From positions 1 through 5,017 of the forward strand of contig WRJY01000132.1 in assembly GCA_009778355.1 (NCBI GenBank): DNA of 5,017 bases, written 5' to 3'. Shown piece after piece: positions 1 through 5,017 of the stretch. A program made the translations under genes and the position numbers. The notes under the pieces were generated by a model. That model saw only the letters and a program-made list of their open reading frames with translations. It had not been told where the DNA came from and did not search any database. Origin of the DNA: Desulfovibrionaceae bacterium. Its GTDB lineage: Bacteria; Pseudomonadota; Gammaproteobacteria; Burkholderiales; Burkholderiaceae_C. Numbering within the stretch: the stretch's first letter is position 1; every line of letters begins with the position of its first letter.

Positions 1-1139
1 CCAAGGGAACCTACGACCCAGGCGCCAGCGACAAGGAAATCAAGCTGGGCAACCTGCACCCCTATTCGGGGCCGGCATCGGCCTATGGCGCCTGTGGCAG
101 GGCCCTCGATGCCTACTTCAAGATGATCAATGCGACGGGCGGCGTCAACGGACGGCAGATCAGGTTCATTACCCTGGACGATGCCTACAACCCGGCCAAA
201 TCGGTGGAATTGACGCGCAAGCTCGTGGAGCAGGAAGAAGTGCTGTGCATGTTCTGCTCGCTGGGCTCGTCGCACAACCTTGCGGTGCGCAAATACCTCA
301 ACGCCAGAAAAGTTCCACAACTGTTCAACAACGCCGGAACCACCCAGTTCGGCGATTACAAGGAATTTCCCTGGACCATGGGCTGGCAGCCGACCTATCA
401 GGCCGAGGGGCACATTTATGCGCACCGCATCATGGAAAACCACCCCAATGCCAGGATTGGCGTGCTCCAGCAAAACGACGACTTCGGCAAGGACAACATG
501 AAGGGGCTGCTCGATGGCCTGGGCGACAAGGCCAAGACCATGATCGCGCAGCACATCACCTACGACTTGACCGACCCGACCATCGACAGCGCGCTGGTCA
601 AGCTCCATGCATCGGGCTGCGACGTGTTCGTGAACCTGTCCACGCCCAAATTCGCGGCCCAGGCGATCCGCAAGATGGCGGAGCTGGGCTGGAAGCCGGC
701 GCACTACCTGTCCAGCGTTTCGGCTTCGGTCAAGTCGGTGCTCAGCCCTGCCGGTTTCGACAATGCCAAAGACCTCATCACGGCGGCTTACCTGATGGAA
801 ACTTCCTCGCCCGAGGCCGCCACGGACAAGAACATGCAGGCTTATTTCGCGTTCATGAAGGCGTACAACGCATCGGGTGACCCGGACGAGGCGCTGAATG
901 TGCTGGGCTACTCGGTCGGCGCCACCATGGTGCAGGTGCTCAAGCAGTGCGGCGACGATTTGACGCGCGCCAACGTCATGAAGCAGGCGGCCAACCTGAA
1001 GGACTTCGCGGCGCCCTTGCTGTGGCCGGGCATCACTCTCAGCACCTCCCCCACCGACTACTACCCGATCAAGCAAAAGGTACTGGTGCGCTTCAATGGC
1101 CAGAAGTACGAGGCCATTTCAAAACCCCTGATGGGCTGA
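1..1139 (+). CDS. ABC transporter periplasmic substrate-binding protein, HAAT/Liv family (5' partial)
   Basis: This is the ligand-capturing periplasmic subunit of a Liv-type importer (Peripla_BP_6, type 1 periplasmic-binding fold). The reading frame is open from base 3, giving 378 residues before TGA at 1137-1139. A Met codon at 123 is internal, because the conserved N-terminal strand of the mature protein lies upstream of it: IKLGNLHPYSGPASAYG at visible residues 13-29. The signal peptide and true start are outside the window, probably some 20-40 residues missing against a usual family length near 400. Family landmarks visible are GGVNGRQI (46-53), DDAYNP (59-64), GSSHNLAV (88-95), KVPQLF (103-108), GTTQFGD (112-118) and FPWTMGWQ (122-129). 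It lies 9 bases ahead of a livG-type gene and heads the transporter gene set. The family binds branched-chain amino acids but also amides, urea, aromatic acids and other organic acids, so the ligand is not assigned. Confidence 0.95.
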   Translation, partial: KGTYDPGASDKEIKLGNLHPYSGPASAYGACGRALDAYFKMINATGGVNGRQIRFITLDDAYNPAKSVELTRKLVEQEEVLCMFCSLGSSHNLAVRKYLNARKVPQLFNNAGTTQFGDYKEFPWTMGWQPTYQAEGHIYAHRIMENHPNARIGVLQQNDDFGKDNMKGLLDGLGDKAKTMIAQHITYDLTDPTIDSALVKLHASGCDVFVNLSTPKFAAQAIRKMAELGWKPAHYLSSVSASVKSVLSPAGFDNAKDLITAAYLMETSSPEAATDKNMQAYFAFMKAYNASGDPDEALNVLGYSVGATMVQVLKQCGDDLTRANVMKQAANLKDFAAPLLWPGITLSTSPTDYYPIKQKVLVRFNGQKYEAISKPLMG

Positions 1140-1148
1140 CCGCTCCCA

Positions 1149-1954
1149 ATGCAGTCAAGCGATGAACCGGCAAACAGCGCGCAGTTGCTGCGCCTGCAAG
1201 GGGTCACGGTGCGATTCGGCGGCATCCTGGCGCTCGATAACGTGTCCTTCACGGTGCGGCGCGGCCAGATCTGCGGCCTGATCGGCCCCAACGGCGCGGG
1301 CAAGAGCACCTTGTTCAATTGCCTGTCCAGGCTGTACACGTGCGACAGCGGCTCCATCTGGCTGGAGGGCCAGGCCGTGACCAACATGCCGCGGCACCGC
1401 ATGGCGGCCATGGGCATTGGCCGTACCTTCCAGAATCTGGCGCTGTTCTCGCGCATGACGGTGCGCGAGAACGTGCTCATCGGCTGCCACATACGGCATC
1501 ACCTCGGCTTCGTGCGCAGCGCCTTGCGCATCGCCGGCGCGCGCCAGCGCGAAGCGGCCGCGCAGGCCAAGGCCCAGGAATTGCTGGACTGGCTGGACTT
1601 GACGCCGCATGCCGACAAGCTGACCAGCGATTTGCCCTTTGGCACGCAAAAGCGCGTCGAACTGGCGCGCGCCCTGGCCACGCAACCCAAACTGCTGTTG
1701 CTCGATGAGCCGGCCTGCGGCCTCAATCACGAAGAGTTGCAAAGCCTGGGCGAACTGATTCGCGGCATCCGGGAACGCCTGAACCTCACCGTGCTGCTCG
1801 TGGAACACAACATGGGTCTGGTCATGGGCGTGTCCGACCATGTGGTGGCGCTGAATTTTGGCCGGAAGATCGCCGAAGGCACGCCCGCCGAGGTGCGTGC
1901 GCACCCCGAAGTGATCCGCGCCTACCTGGGCGCAGAGACCGGGGAGGCGCTGAC

Positions 1955-1958
<4 letters not shown>
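1149..1958 (+). CDS. livG: ABC transporter ATP-binding protein, LivG type
   Basis: One of two cytoplasmic ATPases that power the importer. The 269-residue protein is near the usual LivG length (about 255-260) plus a short N-terminal extension. Walker A is GPNGAGKST (46-54, Lys52) and the Q-loop Gln is Q95 in RTFQN. The signature region reads LPFGTQKRVELARAL (162-176), the LivG-style variant of LSGGQ. Walker B is LLLLDEP (182-188, catalytic Glu187) and the switch His is H220 in VEHN. The last part (VRAHPEVIRAYLG) is typical of LivG. ATG at 1149 is chosen because the frame upstream closes at once with the preceding gene's TGA and the only nearby alternative is TTG at 1185. No Shine-Dalgarno sequence precedes it, so translation probably depends on coupling to the upstream gene. 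The symbol reflects family membership and does not prove branched-chain amino acid transport. Confidence 0.96.
1941..1947 (+). promoter_or_regulatory. Ribosome binding site for livF-type gene
   Basis: GGGGAGG lies 7 bases before the ATG at 1955, inside the last codons of the livG-type gene (Gly265-Ala267). It is the strongest Shine-Dalgarno match in the window and fixes the livF start at the ATGA overlap. Confidence 0.75.
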
Positions 1959-2674
<716 letters not shown>

Positions 2675-2686
2675 CCCCAGGATCGC

Positions 2687-2692
2687 GGGAGA
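2687..2692 (+). promoter_or_regulatory. Ribosome binding site for livH-type gene
   Basis: GGGAGA sits 6 bases before the ATG at 2699 in the 24-base gap between the ATPase and permease genes. It supports that start codon. Confidence 0.6.
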
Positions 2693-2698
2693 AAGCGC

Positions 2699-3571
2699 AT
2701 GCAAGAGTTCATACATCAGGTGCTGGCCGGTCTGGCAACGGGGGGTATCTACGGCTGCGTGGCCCTGGCGCTGGTCATGATTTACCAAGCCACGCACCAC
2801 ATCAATTTCGCCCAGGGAGAGATGGCCATGTTCTCCACCTTCCTGGCGTGGATGTTCATCGACTGCGGCATACCCTATTGGGGCGCTTTTGCGCTGACCG
2901 TGCTGTTGTCGTTCGTGATTGGCGCGGTGGTCGAGTTCGTGGTGATCCGGCCATTGCACAACGCGCCTGTACTTTCCATCGTGGTGGTCTTCATCGGCCT
3001 GCTGGTGATCTTCCAGAGCATGGCGGGCTGGATTTTTGGCTACACCATCAAGCCCTTTCCAAGCCCGTTTCCGATCGATGCCTGGTATGGCAGCCGGCTG
3101 ATGTCCGCGCACGAGGTGGGCACGATCTTCGTGGCCCTGGTCATGGTGGCTTTGCTGTTCACGTTCTTTCGCTTCACGCCGTTGGGGCTTGCCATGCGCG
3201 CCGCGGCGCAAAACCCGGCCTCCTCGCGTCTGGTGGGCATTCGCGTTGGGCGCATGCTGATGCTCGGCTGGGGTTTGGCCGCCGCCATCGGCGCGGTCGC
3301 CGGCATGATGGTGGCCCCCGTGGTCTTCCTCGATCCTTCCATGATGAGCGGCGTGCTCCTCTATGCCTTTGCGGGCGCCTTGATCGGCGGCATCGACAAC
3401 CCGGTCGGCGCCATCATCGGCGGCTTGTTCGTGGGAGTGCTGGAAAACATTCTGGGCGCCTACGTGGTGGGCTCCGAGCTCAAGCTCGTGGTGGCGCTCG
3501 TCGTCATCATCGCGGTGCTTATCGTGCGCCCTTCGGGGCTGCTGGGTAAAAAAATCGTCACCAGGGTCTAA
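2699..3571 (+). CDS. livH: ABC transporter inner-membrane permease, LivH type
   Basis: One of two membrane subunits forming the translocation channel (BPD_transp_2 family). The 290 residues match the usual LivH length. By eye there are about eight hydrophobic segments, near residues 8-30, 42-57, 60-83, 91-113, 140-157, 187-211, 217-250 and 262-276. Family motifs are NFAQGEMAM (36-44) after the first segment and the cytoplasmic loop LGLAMRAAAQNPASSRLVGI (162-181), the likely contact with an ATPase subunit. Further motifs are GGIDNPVGAIIGG (230-242) and the closing VRPSGLLG (276-283). The ATG at 2699 has a ribosome binding site and begins 24 bases after the livF-type stop. Four bases separate it from the livM-type gene, consistent with one transcript and equal production of the two permeases. 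Substrate specificity cannot be read from the permease. Confidence 0.96.
   Translation: MQEFIHQVLAGLATGGIYGCVALALVMIYQATHHINFAQGEMAMFSTFLAWMFIDCGIPYWGAFALTVLLSFVIGAVVEFVVIRPLHNAPVLSIVVVFIGLLVIFQSMAGWIFGYTIKPFPSPFPIDAWYGSRLMSAHEVGTIFVALVMVALLFTFFRFTPLGLAMRAAAQNPASSRLVGIRVGRMLMLGWGLAAAIGAVAGMMVAPVVFLDPSMMSGVLLYAFAGALIGGIDNPVGAIIGGLFVGVLENILGAYVVGSELKLVVALVVIIAVLIVRPSGLLGKKIVTRV
3563..3566 (+). promoter_or_regulatory. Weak ribosome binding site for livM-type gene
   Basis: AGGG lies 9 bases before the ATG at 3576, within the last codons of the livH-type gene. It is a short match. The start is supported mainly by the 4-base gap after the previous stop, which favours coupled translation. Confidence 0.4.
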
Positions 3572-3575
3572 GCCA

Positions 3576-4613
3576 ATGAATCAGAGCGCACAACCCACGC
3601 CGTCCAAGGGGCTGGCTCGAGTCTTCACTTTTCCCCGGCTAGGCGTCCTGGGCCTGCTGGCGCTGGCCTTTGCACTGACCTATGTGCTCAAGGGCTATCA
3701 GTTGTTCCAGGGCGCCATGGTGCTTTCCTATGCAATTGCCCTGCTGGGCCTGAACCTGCTGACGGGCTACAACGGCCAGATTTCTCTCGGACATGGCGCT
3801 TTTTACGCCTTGGGCGCTTACGCGGCGGGCATGTTGATCGAGCATCTGGACATGCCGTACTGGTTGACCGTTCCCTGCGCCGGCGCGCTGTGCCTGGTGG
3901 CGGGCTACCTGTTTGGCCGGCCAGCCTTGAAGCTCGATGGCCTATATCTGGCATTGGCCACGTTCGCGCTGGGCATTGCCATGCCGCAACTGCTCAAGTA
4001 CAAGGCGCTGGAACCCTGGACGGGCGGCGTGCAAGGTCTGATCCTCACGAAGCCGGATGCGCCTTGGGGCTTGCCCCTGTCGCAAGACCAGTGGATGTAT
4101 GTGTTCGTCCTGATCGTGACCATCATCATGTTCTGGCTGGCGCACAACATGATCGAAAGCAGCACGGGCCGCGCGCTGCGCGCCATCCGCGACCATGCGC
4201 TGGCGGCCGAGGCGCTGGGGGTGGACAACCGCCACTACAAGTGCATGACCTTCGGCATCTCGGCGGCCTATACCGGCGTGGGCGGCGCCTTGTCGGCGAT
4301 TGCGGTGCAGTACGTGTCGCCCGACTCGTTCAACCTGTTCCTGTCGATTTCCCTGCTCGTGGGCATCGTCGTGGGCGGCGTGGGCACGCTGTGGGGAGGG
4401 GTGTTCGGCGCGGTGTTCATCATGTTCGTGCCCACGCTGGCCGAGTCCATCTCCAAGGCCGCGCCCTGGGCCATCTACGGCGTGATTCTCATCTTGTTGA
4501 TGTTTTTGATGCCGGGTGGCGTGGTGGGGCTGGCCAAGAATATCCCGGGTATCCATCGAACTTCACGCCCGCCGGCTTGCCCCGCGCCTCCCATTTCGAC
4601 AAGGGGCGAATAA
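3576..4613 (+). CDS. livM: ABC transporter inner-membrane permease, LivM type
   Basis: Second membrane subunit of the importer, expected to pair with the LivH-type protein. It has 345 residues, within the usual LivM range. A polar N-terminus of about 20 residues is followed by about eight to nine hydrophobic segments, roughly at 23-38, 45-63, 75-91, 97-114, 122-140, 173-190, 226-245, 255-283 and 297-312. Family motifs are GLNLLTGYNGQISLGHGAF (58-76) and GRALRAIRDHALAAEALGVD (198-217), the ATPase-contact loop. Others are LVGIVVGGVGTLWGGVFGA (261-279) and the terminal MPGGVVGL (312-319). After that motif the protein continues with a Pro/Arg-rich tail (326-345, including RPPACPAPP) that does not look like a normal LivM end. 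This could be a harmless extension or the trace of an old frame change. It is the last transporter gene, followed by an 89-base spacer. Confidence 0.95.
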   Translation: MNQSAQPTPSKGLARVFTFPRLGVLGLLALAFALTYVLKGYQLFQGAMVLSYAIALLGLNLLTGYNGQISLGHGAFYALGAYAAGMLIEHLDMPYWLTVPCAGALCLVAGYLFGRPALKLDGLYLALATFALGIAMPQLLKYKALEPWTGGVQGLILTKPDAPWGLPLSQDQWMYVFVLIVTIIMFWLAHNMIESSTGRALRAIRDHALAAEALGVDNRHYKCMTFGISAAYTGVGGALSAIAVQYVSPDSFNLFLSISLLVGIVVGGVGTLWGGVFGAVFIMFVPTLAESISKAAPWAIYGVILILLMFLMPGGVVGLAKNIPGIHRTSRPPACPAPPISTRGE

Positions 4614-4648
4614 TCGTCCATTCCGACGATGCCGCGCCCAGGCGCGGC
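4613..4648 (+). other. Two adjacent inverted repeats (possible RNA hairpins) between livM-type gene and thiolase
   Basis: The first repeat pairs ATCGTC (4613-4618) with GACGAT (4625-4630) around a 6-base loop, beginning in the last base of the livM-type stop codon. The second follows without a gap: GCCGCGCC (4631-4638) and GGCGCGGC (4641-4648), a perfect 8-base repeat with a 2-base centre, so an RNA would realistically form about 7 pairs with a 4-base loop. Neither is followed by a T-run, so this is not a standard intrinsic terminator. It could reduce read-through into the thiolase gene, protect the 3' end of the transporter mRNA, or bind a protein. The repeats are seen directly; any function is inferred. 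Confidence 0.4.
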
Positions 4649-4689
4649 GCGAACAATGCCCTGACTCTCACCAAACGCAAGATACAACC

Positions 4690-4694
4690 GGAGA
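4690..4694 (+). promoter_or_regulatory. Ribosome binding site for thiolase gene
   Basis: GGAGA lies 8 bases before the ATG at 4703, good spacing. It supports that start, which also matches the conserved N-terminus of thiolases. Confidence 0.65.
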
Positions 4695-4702
4695 AAACTT
4701 GT

Positions 4703-5017
4703 ATGTCTGAAGCCTATATCGTTGCAACCGCCCGCACTGCCGGAGGCCGCCGCAATGGCCGTCTGTCCGGCTGGCACCCTGCCGATCTCGCCGCGCAGGT
4801 GCTCGATGCGCTGGTGGCGCGCACCGGCGCCGACCCCGCGCTGGTGGAAGATGTCATCATGGGCTGCGTCGGCCAGGCCGGCGAGCAGTCCTCCAACGTG
4901 GCGCGCAATGCAGTGCTGTCCTCCAAGTTGCCCGAGTCGGTGCCGGGTACCTCGGTCGATCGCCAGTGCGGCTCCTCGCAGCAAGCCTTGCATTTCGCGG
5001 CGCAGGCCGTGATGTCG
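4703..5017 (+). CDS. Thiolase, acetyl-CoA acetyltransferase family (3' partial)
   Basis: Thiolases catalyse reversible cleavage of a 3-ketoacyl-CoA with CoA to acetyl-CoA plus a shortened acyl-CoA (or condensation in reverse), in the cytoplasm. The frame runs from ATG 4703 to the right edge, 105 residues of an expected 390-400. The N-terminus AYIVATARTAGGRRNGRLSG (4-23) is the first strand and loop of the thiolase fold. GCVGQAGEQSSNVAR (54-68) is the usual dimer-interface region. VDRQCGSSQQALHFAA (85-100) holds the acyl-accepting nucleophile Cys89, the same number as in the well-studied Zoogloea thiolase. The second catalytic Cys and the catalytic His regions lie beyond the window. The RNG-LSG and GEQS features recall degradative thiolases such as mycobacterial FadA5 more than PhaA, but this is from memory. 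It lies 89 bases after the livM-type gene, same strand, so it may share the transporter transcript or have its own signal. Confidence 0.93.
   Translation, partial: MSEAYIVATARTAGGRRNGRLSGWHPADLAAQVLDALVARTGADPALVEDVIMGCVGQAGEQSSNVARNAVLSSKLPESVPGTSVDRQCGSSQQALHFAAQAVMS

Noticed and set aside
123..1139. Binding protein starting at the Met codon at 123
   Set aside because: The frame is open to the left edge and the 40 residues upstream contain the conserved first strand of the mature protein (PYSGPASAYG). The Met is internal and the gene is simply truncated by the window.
1137..1151. Stop-codon read-through producing a binding protein-LivG fusion, since both genes share a frame
   Set aside because: The two proteins act on opposite sides of the membrane, there is no read-through context to support it, and a good ATG follows. 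Separate proteins are the sensible reading.
4631..4648. Intrinsic (Rho-independent) terminator after the livM-type gene
   Set aside because: The GC-rich repeat is perfect, but no T-run follows it on either strand and the loop would be very short. It is kept only as a possible hairpin.
4661..4688. Possible sigma-70 promoter before the thiolase (CTGACT, 16 bases, TACAAC)
   Set aside because: Each box matches only 4 of 6 consensus bases, and transcription would start about 4695, after the ribosome binding site. It therefore cannot be the promoter of this gene as read.
4475..4993. A 172-codon open frame on the - strand across the intergenic spacer
   Set aside because: It is antisense to the livM end and the thiolase start and its translation is unrecognisable. 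The thiolase on the + strand has clear active-site motifs.

Overview
The window is one continuous run of genes on the + strand, with no gap over about 90 bases. It is GC-rich (about 60-65% by eye), with strong G/C preference at third codon positions. Codon use, the dense operon layout and the protein styles suggest a proteobacterium, most likely a beta-proteobacterium of the Burkholderiales (Bordetella/Achromobacter or Comamonadaceae-like). That placement is an inference from style, not the result of a search.

Layout: (1) 1-1139, the 3' part of a periplasmic substrate-binding protein gene, cut off by the left edge; (2) 1149-1958, an ATPase of the LivG type; (3) 1955-2674, an ATPase of the LivF type, overlapping the previous gene by ATGA; (4) 2699-3571, a membrane permease of the LivH type; (5) 3576-4613, a membrane permease of the LivM type; (6) an 89-base spacer holding two adjacent inverted repeats; (7) 4703-5017, the first 105 codons of a thiolase (acetyl-CoA acetyltransferase family), cut off by the right edge.

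The first five genes form a complete ABC importer of the hydrophobic amino acid uptake transporter (HAAT, 'Liv') family. The periplasmic protein captures the ligand, LivH and LivM form the inner-membrane channel, and LivG and LivF hydrolyse ATP. Intergenic distances from -4 to +24 bases indicate one transcript. The thiolase lies downstream on the same strand and may belong to the same transcript. It suggests that the imported compound could be an organic acid broken down through CoA thioesters rather than leucine, isoleucine or valine, but the ligand cannot be read from this sequence.

No RNA gene, mobile element, CRISPR array or clearly new system is visible. The window looks like an ordinary metabolic uptake operon. 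The points worth a second look are the transporter-thiolase pairing, the tandem hairpins before the thiolase, the livG start without a Shine-Dalgarno sequence, and the unusual LivM tail.
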